Assembly: GCA_003551945.1 (NCBI GenBank)
Contig: PUNZ01000037.1
Location: 1-5,455, forward strand
From: Halovenus sp.
GTDB taxonomy: Archaea; Halobacteriota; Halobacteria; Halobacteriales; Haloarculaceae
Direction: 5' to 3'
Length of the DNA: 5,455 bases
Every line of letters starts with the position of its first letter. Within the stretch, counting starts at the first letter, position 1. The notes below the pieces were generated by a model. That model did not search any database. It was not told where the DNA came from and was given only the letters and a program-made list of their open reading frames with translations. The translations under genes were made by a program, and so were the position numbers. Below are positions 1 to 5,455 of the stretch, piece after piece.

Positions 1-1257
1 CCACCGGAGGAGAAATACCCGAATCTCAGCCACCCGACCGCAGACAAACAGTATATCGAGGGTGTGCAGGGCGAGGACTACCGCGATATGTGGGTCTACT
101 GTGAGACACAACAGGGTGAACTGATTGATGTCTCAAAGGAGATGCTCGGCAGAGCGCGAGAGATGATGGATGACTACAACGACAAATACGGTGGCGACGA
201 AGACGGCAACCCGGAGCACGTCGTGGCTGTCATCATTGGCGATGACGTTGCTGAGTTGGCTGAGGAAGCCGTGGCCTACGGCGCAGATTATGTCCTCTAT
301 CACGAGGACGACCAACTCGAACGCTTTCGTCACAAACCGTACACCGAAATCTTCTGTCACATGTGCCGTGACTGGGATGTCGAGTTCCGCGATTATTACG
401 AACCGCGCTACACCGTCTTCCCGGCCACGAACAACGGTCGTGACCTCTCTGCGTTAGTGCAGGGCGAACTCGACTCCGGGCTCGCGTCTGACTGCTCTGA
501 CCTCTACATCGACGAAGCGATGATTTCGAACCCGGCGAAAACTGGGAAACCAGGAGATAGCGTCGAGTTCGAGCGGGTCCTCCATATGCCCCGCCCTGAC
601 TTTTCCGGGTTTGAATACTCCACAATTTTATGTATCGACAAACCATTCCGAGACTTCCACCCGCAGGGGGCAAGCGTCATCCCTGGTGCGTTCGAGCTTC
701 CGGAACCCGACCCAGACCGCGAGGGCGAGATTATCGAGCACGACATCGACTTGCCGGACGACTGGTTCCGCGTCACCGTCGAGGAATATGACCAGTTGGA
801 GGGTGGTGTCGACTTAACCGGCCACGATGTTGTCGTCTGCATGGGCCGTGGTATCGATACGCGCGACCCGACCGAAGGGATTGAACTGGGTGTTGAACTC
901 ACAAACGCGTTTGACGATGCCGCATTTGGCCTGACTCGCGGCGTCATCACCGCGTCGTATGAGTTCGGCGGCCACGTCAAACAGTACGTCTCCGAGGAAC
1001 GCCAGATAGGCGAGTCAGGACAGGTCGTCGAACCCGAACTCTACATTGCAGCGGGTGTCTCCGGTGCGGTTCAGCACAAAGTTGGGATGGATGAATCCCA
1101 GACGGTCATTGCGATAAACACCAACCCTGACGCTGACATCCGGGATTTCTCAGATTATTTCATTGAGGGCGACCTCTATGAGGTCCTTCCACGACTGATT
1201 GACGCGCTTGAAGAAGGGGAACTTGGTGCGGTGGTAGCGGAGGCAAGCGATGATTGA
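1..1257 (+). CDS. fixB: Electron transfer flavoprotein alpha subunit (FixB/EtfA), 5' end outside window
   Basis: ETF alpha subunit: with FixA/EtfB it forms a soluble FAD-carrying heterodimer that passes electrons to FixC. The frame is open from base 1 with plausible coding sequence, so I treat the gene as 5'-partial (418 codons visible). Internal starts at 64 (GTG) or 88 (ATG, just before WVYCE, where ordinary EtfA proteins begin) cannot be excluded. Counting from the first visible codon, the N-terminal ETF domain starts near 30 and contains ATNNGRDL at 142-149. The C-terminal FAD domain has VVCMGRGI at 278-285, the conserved Arg in TRG at 312-314, IGESG at 336-340 (family consensus GQTG, so Thr is replaced by Ser), ELYIAAGVSGAVQH ending at 359, and AINTNPDADI from 371. 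From codon 30 it is already longer than a usual EtfA (about 310-340 aa), with inserts near 109-136 and 180-275. A CHMC (CxxC) motif lies at 119-122. The 3' end overlaps the next small ORF by 8 nt. Family assignment is secure; the start is not. Confidence 0.93.
   Translation, partial: PPEEKYPNLSHPTADKQYIEGVQGEDYRDMWVYCETQQGELIDVSKEMLGRAREMMDDYNDKYGGDEDGNPEHVVAVIIGDDVAELAEEAVAYGADYVLYHEDDQLERFRHKPYTEIFCHMCRDWDVEFRDYYEPRYTVFPATNNGRDLSALVQGELDSGLASDCSDLYIDEAMISNPAKTGKPGDSVEFERVLHMPRPDFSGFEYSTILCIDKPFRDFHPQGASVIPGAFELPEPDPDREGEIIEHDIDLPDDWFRVTVEEYDQLEGGVDLTGHDVVVCMGRGIDTRDPTEGIELGVELTNAFDDAAFGLTRGVITASYEFGGHVKQYVSEERQIGESGQVVEPELYIAAGVSGAVQHKVGMDESQTVIAINTNPDADIRDFSDYFIEGDLYEVLPRLIDALEEGELGAVVAEASDD
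1239..1243 (+). promoter_or_regulatory. Shine-Dalgarno motif for the small ORF
   Basis: GGAGG lies inside the last codons of fixB, 6 nt before the ATG at 1250. It matches the archaeal anti-Shine-Dalgarno core. Its spacing is identical to that of the motif in front of fixC. This site is the main reason to take the ATG at 1250 seriously. Confidence 0.6.
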
Positions 1258-1372
1258 CCAACAGGAGTGTTGGGTGCTGACGGAACTAGATAGACAGGCA
1301 CTTCGGGCGAAGCAGGCGGGACAGCCACGAACGCAACGAGAGCCGACAACACAAGACGGAGGAAACCGATGA
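1250..1372 (+). CDS. Small 40-aa ORF coupled between fixB and fixC
   Basis: This 40-codon ORF starts with ATG at 1250 and ends with TGA at 1370-1372. Its start overlaps the fixB stop by 8 nt and its stop overlaps the fixC start (ATGA). A GGAGG motif sits 6 nt upstream. The protein begins MIDQQECWVLTELDRQALRA and continues with a polar, Gln/Arg/Thr-rich tail. It has one Cys-Trp pair (residues 7-8), seven Gln, six acidic and six basic residues, and no membrane segment. It therefore lacks the strong acidity of its neighbours. It is not FixX, because the FixX domain is fused to FixC. The overlaps imply co-translation with the ETF complex, so a small accessory subunit or an assembly factor is possible. 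Alternatively it serves only as a translational relay that carries ribosomes across the fixB-fixC gap. I do not recognise the family. Confidence 0.6.
   Translation: MIDQQECWVLTELDRQALRAKQAGQPRTQREPTTQDGGNR
1358..1362 (+). promoter_or_regulatory. Shine-Dalgarno motif of fixC
   Basis: GGAGG with 6 nt spacing to the fixC ATG at 1369. It supports that start and indicates re-initiation or coupled translation within a polycistronic transcript rather than a leaderless mRNA. Confidence 0.65.
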
Positions 1373-3030
1373 CAGACGAGTACGAACATTACGAAGCAAT
1401 CGTCGTGGGCGCGGGTCCAGGTGGGGCCGCGGCCGCAGCAGCACTGGCACAGCAAGGCGTTGAAACGCTCGTTCTCGAACGAGGTGTTGACGCTGGCTCG
1501 AAAAATGTCTCCGGTGGCCTCATCTACGCAGAGGAGTCGGCCCCGTATACCATCGATTCGCTCTTTCCAGAGTTCCGTGAGGAAGCGAGCGAGCGACCGG
1601 TCGATGAGTATTACATCCACAATATTGCCGACCGGAAGGTCAAGACGTTCGATTTGGAGCGGATACACCATCACGATACGGAGTGGTGTGATGCGGTGTT
1701 GCGCCGGAAGATGGACTCGTGGCTTGCCGAGCAGGTTCATGAACTCACCCGCGAGACTGGTGGGGGGCTCCTGACCGAAGTCCGGGCAAACGGCCTCCTC
1801 CGTGAAGGTGGTGAGATTGTGGGCGTCACGTTTGACGAACTCGACCCAATCACCGCAGACGTTATCATTGCAGCGGATGGCGTCAATTCGGAGTTAGCCC
1901 GCGATGCTGGGTTAATGGACTGGGAGAACCCCGAAGATTGGTTCCAGGGTGTCAAAGCCGTCGTCGATATGCCACCGGAGGTCATCAACGAGCGGTTTGA
2001 TATTGGCGAAGAGACGGGCGCTGCCCACCTCTTTTCCGGCGACCTGTTCGAGGGCGTCAGAGGTGGTGGCTTGCTCTATACGAACGAGGATAGCCTCTCT
2101 ATCGGAACGGTGTTCCACCTTGATTCGCTTGCCGACGAGCGGGCAGAGCCACATCAACTGCTCGATAACCTGCTGACCCATCCCCTCCTCGACCAGTGGT
2201 TACAGGGGGAGTACGAAGAGCGGGAATACGCCGCAAAGCTCGTTCCTGACTCGAAAAAGGTTGCACACCCGTCGCCACACCGTGGGCGGTTGTTGCTTGT
2301 TGGTGACGCTGCCGGGCAGATGCAAGCACAGGGCCCAATCATCAAAGGGATGAACCACGCGGTTACCGCTGGCGGCCTTGCTGCAGAGGCATTTGTCGAG
2401 GCCAGAACTCGCGGCGATGAGCGACAAGCGGGAGATATCTACGAGCAAAAGCTGCGTGATGAGGGTGTAATGAAACAGCTCAGACCGCGTCGCTACCGGA
2501 TGACACGGCGACTCTCCGAAAGCCGGCCTGTCAATCGGCTTGGCAGTGCGGTACTCAACTCCGGGATTGGTGGTGTGAGCCTCAAACTCTTCGGCGGGCT
2601 TATCGAGCGGTCGTTTAACTCGCCGTTCGTTCTTGGGATGGTTCCGGATACGAAACTTTCGTACGTAACTGTGCCAGAGCGCGTCGGTGAAGTGCTTGGC
2701 GAGCCAATCAACGCGACGAACGATATCGAACCCCCGGAGTTAGCAGACCGCATCGGCGATTTGACCTACGATGTCGCCGACCCACATATCGAAGTCCTCG
2801 ACAACAGCTTCGAGGCAAGCGGTATCGCTGTCACCGCCTGTCCTGTGAGTGCACAGGGCTTCGGTGGTGGCTGTTACCGTGAAGAGCGGGTACAGACCAA
2901 CGGAAGCGAAGAGCGAAAAGTCAGCCTCGATACCCAGCCGTGTGTCGAGTGTGGGACCTGCGCGGTCGTGGCAGACACACACTGGGAACACCCACCGGGC
3001 GGTAAGGGTGTCGAGTTCAAGCAGGGATAA
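1369..3030 (+). CDS. fixC: ETF:quinone oxidoreductase FixC with fused C-terminal FixX-like ferredoxin domain
   Basis: This 553-aa flavoprotein accepts electrons from FixAB and passes them to the membrane quinone pool, probably menaquinone. The Rossmann FAD motif is GAGPGG at residues 14-19, with the ribose-binding Glu in VLERG at 37. The FixC-family signature GSKNVSGGLIY follows at about 43-53, and the second FAD motif VGDAAG is at 311-316. From about residue 455 the sequence matches the separate FixX protein: a CP motif with Cys491, then Cys525, Cys528 and Cys531 in CVECGTC, then W-x2-PPGGKGVEF near the C-terminus. These four Cys can bind one [4Fe-4S] cluster, as in eukaryotic ETF-QO, where all domains are also on one chain. 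Cys502 is extra. The start is fixed by a good Shine-Dalgarno motif and by the ATGA overlap with the preceding small ORF. No obvious transmembrane helix is seen, so monotopic membrane attachment is likely. Whether the complex bifurcates electrons cannot be judged without FixA. Confidence 0.93.
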   Translation: MTDEYEHYEAIVVGAGPGGAAAAAALAQQGVETLVLERGVDAGSKNVSGGLIYAEESAPYTIDSLFPEFREEASERPVDEYYIHNIADRKVKTFDLERIHHHDTEWCDAVLRRKMDSWLAEQVHELTRETGGGLLTEVRANGLLREGGEIVGVTFDELDPITADVIIAADGVNSELARDAGLMDWENPEDWFQGVKAVVDMPPEVINERFDIGEETGAAHLFSGDLFEGVRGGGLLYTNEDSLSIGTVFHLDSLADERAEPHQLLDNLLTHPLLDQWLQGEYEEREYAAKLVPDSKKVAHPSPHRGRLLLVGDAAGQMQAQGPIIKGMNHAVTAGGLAAEAFVEARTRGDERQAGDIYEQKLRDEGVMKQLRPRRYRMTRRLSESRPVNRLGSAVLNSGIGGVSLKLFGGLIERSFNSPFVLGMVPDTKLSYVTVPERVGEVLGEPINATNDIEPPELADRIGDLTYDVADPHIEVLDNSFEASGIAVTACPVSAQGFGGGCYREERVQTNGSEERKVSLDTQPCVECGTCAVVADTHWEHPPGGKGVEFKQG

Positions 3031-3044
3031 TCACTGCATCAGCA

Positions 3045-3446
3045 ATGCCGACACACTACCAGTCAGACAGACGCACACCGCAGAAACGCTTTGCTGCGCG
3101 TATCGACGAACTCGCTGACCAAGCCACAGCAGACCAACAGTCATTCACTGAACCGACGGACCCACCAGCGCCAGAGCAGGCGATGACCTACCTCAGGGAG
3201 GGTTTCGGCCCTGCGGTTTCTCTCTATGTCGAGGCACGAACCGGAGGCATGATGGTTCGGTTCCCTCCTGATGAGTATCATACTCTCGAAGGAACGATGA
3301 ACGCGTATCTCGACCTCTATGCAGCCTGTTACGGGACCGACCTCGCGGGTGAGTTTGTGATTCGTGAGGCGGCACAACTGCTCGTTGATACGCACAATAT
3401 CAAAGACGTTGCACAGCTACTGACTGGCGTTCCAGAACGGTCCTGA
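3045..3446 (+). CDS. Hypothetical 133-aa protein at the end of the fix operon
   Basis: The gene begins 14 nt after the fixC stop on the same strand, so it is probably the last gene of the fix transcript. The product is soluble-looking. It has a polar N-terminus of about 46 residues (basic at first, then Gln/Pro/Thr-rich), followed by a compact, probably mostly helical domain from MTYLREGFGPAVSLYVEA to the end. That domain includes RFPPDEYHTLEGTMN and a hydrophobic helical stretch DLYAACYGTDLAGEFVIREAAQLLV. No signal peptide, metal motif or known catalytic motif is visible. There is no clear Shine-Dalgarno sequence before the ATG. An in-frame ATG at 3183 would give only the compact domain. I do not recognise the family; a role linked to the ETF system is inferred from position only. 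Its stop faces the stop of the next gene across 24 bp. Confidence 0.75.
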   Translation: MPTHYQSDRRTPQKRFAARIDELADQATADQQSFTEPTDPPAPEQAMTYLREGFGPAVSLYVEARTGGMMVRFPPDEYHTLEGTMNAYLDLYAACYGTDLAGEFVIREAAQLLVDTHNIKDVAQLLTGVPERS

Positions 3447-3470
3447 GGCCGCCAACTTCTTTCCAGTCGT

Positions 3471-4436
3471 TCAGAACCACGGCGGTCGCTGCTCTTCGGA
3501 GTTGTTGGTCTCTGACTGGGTGGTCGCTGAGTCGGTTCCCATTCGGGGGTCGGGGAATGGCGGTGTTTCCTCGGCGGAGGGGTTGGAGGCGTCAACAGGG
3601 GACTGGCTACCGGCCATATCTTCGGTTGATTCGTTGTTCCCGCCATCGGAGAACGCGGCCGTAATATCAATCTCGTCAGGTTCGTAGACCTCTTCGGGCT
3701 CGCGGGCGCGTCCGGGGTCGAATGCAAGGAGGGCCGTGACGGCGAGCACAGCCAACGCGACGGGTGCATTTTCAGGGATGAGCCCAACCACTGAGAACGC
3801 AAGTACGCCCAGTGCAACCGCGCTTCCGAACCGGAAACGGTCGATTTCGACAGCGTTGCGGAGCCACGGGCTGGTGACCGCAACTGTGAGCGCAAACGCA
3901 ACACCCACGGAGGCGGCGATGACGGCACGCACAATCAGTCCGGGCTCCGTTTGCACTGAAAGCGTTGCCGTCGACGGGGTCAGACTGGCAATCAGTCCCA
4001 AGAGGACGATAATGCCAGGACCGGGCAGGTAGTCACCAAGACGAGAACTGGCCGTGGAGGCCGCGACAGCGAGGATGACGAGCGCGGCAAACCGCTCGAA
4101 GACGTCCATATTTAGGATGCTCTCGACGGTGGGTGCAAGCGCTGCTTGTATCGCTGCGCCGACGATGACCACCGCGCCAACAGCGAGAACGATTCTCGCC
4201 TGTTCGCGTGGCCCTTGGTCCATCTCGGCGAGGATGACTGCGACCATGGCGCTTCCGCCGAAAATCAGCAGGCCAACCTCGATGATGCCCGCAGCCGTGC
4301 TGAGTGCGCCACCGAGGACGACGGCAACGAAGACACCATCAACGAGCGGGAGACACATCACCACCGCAAGCAACCGGGTCGAAGAACTGACTCGGCGCTC
4401 TATGGAGAGGGCAACTGGGTGTCGTGAACTACTCAT
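3471..4436 (-). CDS. Polytopic membrane protein with acidic C-terminal tail (probably haloarchaeal DUF5794 family)
   Basis: This 321-aa protein has about seven or eight hydrophobic segments, roughly at residues 21-45, 50-70, 80-102, 115-130, 140-157, 168-188, 204-222 and 224-239. They are followed by a hydrophilic tail (241-321) rich in Glu, Asp, Ser and Pro that ends in PPWF. The opening RHPVALSIERRVSSSTRLLAVVMCLPLVDGVF, the stretch LLIFGGSAMVAVILAEMD and the segment ERFAALVILAVAASTASSRLGDYLPGP resemble, from memory, a haloarchaea-restricted membrane family of unknown function (DUF5794). No transporter signature or catalytic motif is evident. The ATG at 4436 has no Shine-Dalgarno sequence on its strand, so a leaderless mRNA or a long untranslated leader is possible. 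The gene converges on the fix operon with a 24-bp gap, so transcription of the two units may overlap at their 3' ends. Confidence 0.85.
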   Translation of the reverse strand: MSSSRHPVALSIERRVSSSTRLLAVVMCLPLVDGVFVAVVLGGALSTAAGIIEVGLLIFGGSAMVAVILAEMDQGPREQARIVLAVGAVVIVGAAIQAALAPTVESILNMDVFERFAALVILAVAASTASSRLGDYLPGPGIIVLLGLIASLTPSTATLSVQTEPGLIVRAVIAASVGVAFALTVAVTSPWLRNAVEIDRFRFGSAVALGVLAFSVVGLIPENAPVALAVLAVTALLAFDPGRAREPEEVYEPDEIDITAAFSDGGNNESTEDMAGSQSPVDASNPSAEETPPFPDPRMGTDSATTQSETNNSEEQRPPWF

Positions 4437-4502
4437 TGGGGGCTAGAGGGAGGCCTCACCCGTGGCCAGTGGGTATTCGGGCAACCGTCTCGGCAACGGT
4501 CG

Positions 4503-4594
4503 ACTGTCGGTACCGTTTCGGCTCGACAGTAGCGACACGTCATCGACAGATGATGAGGCTGTCATCATATTCGACGGTGTCGAAAGTGGCCACT
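4503..4594. repeat. Cluster of four dyad symmetries
   Basis: Four perfect dyads follow one another. ACTGTCG (4503-4509) pairs with CGACAGT (4524-4530). ATGATGA (4550-4556) pairs with TCATCAT (4562-4568) over a 5-nt loop. TTCGAC (4570-4575) pairs with GTCGAA (4579-4584) over a 3-nt loop. AGTGGCCACT (4585-4594) is a 10-bp palindrome. The last three are nearly contiguous. They could be protein-binding operators or hairpins in a leader RNA of the minus-strand gene that starts at 4436. The arrangement is seen directly; the function is not known. Confidence 0.5.
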
Positions 4595-4654
4595 CCGCTG
4601 TAAAATTGAATCCCACTGTCTTTGTCTTATTCTTGCCTTGGCTCTCGGTCGGCA

Positions 4655-4664
4655 GTTCGCGAAC
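4655..4664. repeat. 10-bp palindrome GTTCGCGAAC
   Basis: A perfect 10-bp palindrome in non-coding DNA between the dyad cluster and guaB. It has the size of a binding site for a dimeric regulator, but it does not match an operator that I know. Confidence 0.35.
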
Positions 4665-4791
4665 GACACGTCCGCCAGTGGGGAAAGCGGAGTTCATACA
4701 CTCTACTATTCACATGGGGAGGTAAAATACTTGTGTGAGAACGGGGTGCATACAACACATCCGTCAAGTAAGTGGGCAAATTAGTTGAGGA

Positions 4792-4890
4792 GTACAAACA
4801 AATACGTCGAGCAATGGACACTGTTGTACATTGACAAACGGCTCTGGGGAGAGGATGAACTCTCCGACTTTCCCGCCTGTTTGTTTGTAC
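4792..4890. repeat. 11-bp inverted repeat upstream of guaB, with a third half-site
   Basis: GTACAAACAAA at 4792-4802 is perfectly repeated in inverted orientation at 4880-4890 (TTTGTTTGTAC). A shorter inverted copy of its first six bases (TTGTAC) lies between them at 4824-4829. A small hairpin, GGAGAG (4848-4853) with CTCTCC (4860-4865) over a 6-nt loop, is nested inside. The right arm ends about 60 bp before the guaB start, just upstream of the likely core promoter, which suggests a regulator-binding role. Confidence 0.45.
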
Positions 4891-4913
4891 CATACACCAC
4901 GGACAGCCCATCT

Positions 4914-4926
4914 CGGAACGTTTTTG
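4914..4926 (+). promoter_or_regulatory. Candidate core promoter (BRE/TATA-like) of guaB
   Basis: CGGAAC followed by GTTTTTGA lies about 24-36 nt before the guaB ATG. If transcription starts at or just before the ATG, this is the correct distance for an archaeal TATA element with an upstream TFB-recognition element. There is no Shine-Dalgarno sequence before the ATG, in line with a leaderless mRNA. The match is loose, so this is a tentative call. Confidence 0.35.
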
Positions 4927-4949
4927 AGCAACCACTTCCCACCGTTTAC

Positions 4950-5455
4950 ATGGCGAACGATTTCTCGGAAAAACTTCGCGTTCCGGAGGCGTTGACCTTC
5001 GATGACGTACTGCTCCGACCGAGCAAGAGCACTGTCGAACCTGACGAAGCCAACACGGAAACCCGTGTCTCAAAAAACGTTGAGCTAACGGTTCCTGTGC
5101 TCTCGGCGGCGATGGATACGGTCACGGAAAGCGGAATGGCGATTGCGATGGCCCGCCATGGCGGCCTCGGTGTGCTCCACCGGAACATGACGCTCGATGA
5201 AACCGTCGAGGAAATCGAACGGGTCAAGCGGGCTGACGAACTCATCATCCCACTCGAAGAAGTAGTGACAGTCGGTCCGGACATGACGGTTAAAGAGGCC
5301 GACGAACGGATGGCACGAGAGGGAGTTGGTGGTGCCCCAGTCATCAACACGAACGGCGAGGTGCTCGGGATTATTTCCTCGACGGATGTCCGACCGCATC
5401 TGGAAGTCGACGAAACTGACAGCGTTGAGCGGGCGATGACCGACGAAGTGGTTAC
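4950..5455 (+). CDS. guaB: Inosine-5'-monophosphate dehydrogenase, N-terminal part (3' end outside window)
   Basis: IMP dehydrogenase catalyses the NAD-dependent oxidation of IMP to XMP, the first committed step of GMP synthesis, in the cytoplasm. The first 168 codons are visible. They include FDDVLLRP at residues 17-24, the STV that follows, LSAAMDTVTE at 51-60 and GGLGVLHRNM at 71-80, all hallmarks of the IMPDH barrel. From about residue 104 a CBS domain begins (VVTVGPDMTVKEADERMAREGVGGAPVI, then GEVLGIISSTDVR). These CBS motifs normally interrupt the barrel and bind adenine or guanine nucleotides as regulators. The window ends near the start of the second CBS motif, so the catalytic Cys loop is not seen. 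The ATG at 4950 matches the usual IMPDH N-terminus. Because both the N-terminal barrel motifs and the CBS unit are present, a CBS-only paralogue is unlikely. Confidence 0.93.
   Translation, partial: MANDFSEKLRVPEALTFDDVLLRPSKSTVEPDEANTETRVSKNVELTVPVLSAAMDTVTESGMAIAMARHGGLGVLHRNMTLDETVEEIERVKRADELIIPLEEVVTVGPDMTVKEADERMAREGVGGAPVINTNGEVLGIISSTDVRPHLEVDETDSVERAMTDEVV

Larger units (their letters stand above)
4437..4949. other. Long intergenic region between divergent genes
   Basis: These 513 bp separate two divergently transcribed genes and must hold the promoters of both. I see no convincing gene. An 87-codon plus-strand frame (GTG at 4462, GGAGG 8 nt upstream, stop at 4723-4725) and an 84-codon minus-strand frame (4443-4697) overlap each other and look like chance frames, with Ser/Thr-rich or mixed composition and no recognisable motif. 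The region instead carries several dyad symmetries (4503-4594, 4655-4664, 4792-4890). It is more AT-rich towards guaB, with short A/T runs such as TAAAAT at 4601-4606 and TAAAATAC at 4723-4730. Confidence 0.6.

Noticed and set aside
1150..1740. 196-codon minus-strand frame antisense to fixB/fixC
   Set aside because: Cys- and Arg-rich, no motif, and lies opposite strongly conserved fixB and fixC coding sequence; a shadow frame.
3447..3486. Possible terminator hairpin (GCCGCC with GGCGGT) between convergent genes
   Set aside because: Only about five Watson-Crick pairs over a 27-nt loop, and no T-run after it.
3329..3934. 201-codon minus-strand frame
   Set aside because: Ser/Pro/Arg-rich low-complexity product that overlaps the 133-aa gene antisense and the membrane protein in another frame; the membrane protein reading is far better.
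4443..4697. 84-codon minus-strand frame ending just upstream of the membrane protein start
   Set aside because: Ser/Thr-rich, no Shine-Dalgarno sequence, no recognisable motif, and overlaps the dyad cluster.
4731..4784. TTG-started 17-codon ORF after GGGGAGGT at 4716-4723
   Set aside because: The Shine-Dalgarno-like motif is good, but the peptide is very short and only a TTG is available; no support beyond the motif.
4855..4995. 46-codon ORF (ATG after GGAGAGG) running out of frame into guaB
   Set aside because: Overlaps the guaB start in another frame and has Pro/Arg/Phe-rich composition typical of out-of-frame translation.
4627..5073. 148-codon minus-strand frame over the guaB start
   Set aside because: Arg/Cys-rich and antisense to the clear IMPDH N-terminus.

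Overview
The window looks like chromosomal DNA from a halophilic archaeon (class Halobacteria). The predicted proteins are rich in Asp and Glu, the 133-aa and 321-aa proteins resemble haloarchaeal-type hypothetical proteins, and guaB has no Shine-Dalgarno sequence, as expected for a leaderless haloarchaeal transcript. The tetranucleotide CTAG occurs only twice. No genus can be named from the sequence alone.

Left part (1-3446, + strand): an electron-transfer-flavoprotein operon. It opens with the 3' part of fixB/etfA (ETF alpha subunit; reading frame open at the window edge). Next comes a tightly coupled 40-codon small ORF that is easily missed. It is followed by a full fixC-type ETF:quinone oxidoreductase with a FixX-like [4Fe-4S] domain fused at its C-terminus, and then a 133-aa protein of unknown function. 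FixA/EtfB would be expected upstream, outside the window. Together these proteins should collect electrons from flavin dehydrogenases (for example acyl-CoA dehydrogenases), or from NADH if the system bifurcates, and deliver them to the membrane quinone pool (menaquinone in haloarchaea).

Middle part (3471-4436, - strand): a convergent gene for a polytopic membrane protein with an acidic C-terminal tail, resembling a haloarchaea-restricted DUF family (probably DUF5794). Only 24 bp separate it from the 133-aa gene.

Right part: an unusually long intergenic region (4437-4949) without a convincing gene. It carries a run of dyad symmetries at 4503-4594, a further 10-bp palindrome, and an 11-bp inverted repeat upstream of the last gene. 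It is followed by the 5' part of guaB (IMP dehydrogenase, GMP synthesis), cut by the window end inside its CBS region.

The best candidate for something undescribed is the 40-aa ORF between fixB and fixC. It has its own GGAGG motif and overlaps both neighbours. The dyad cluster between the DUF gene and guaB is second.
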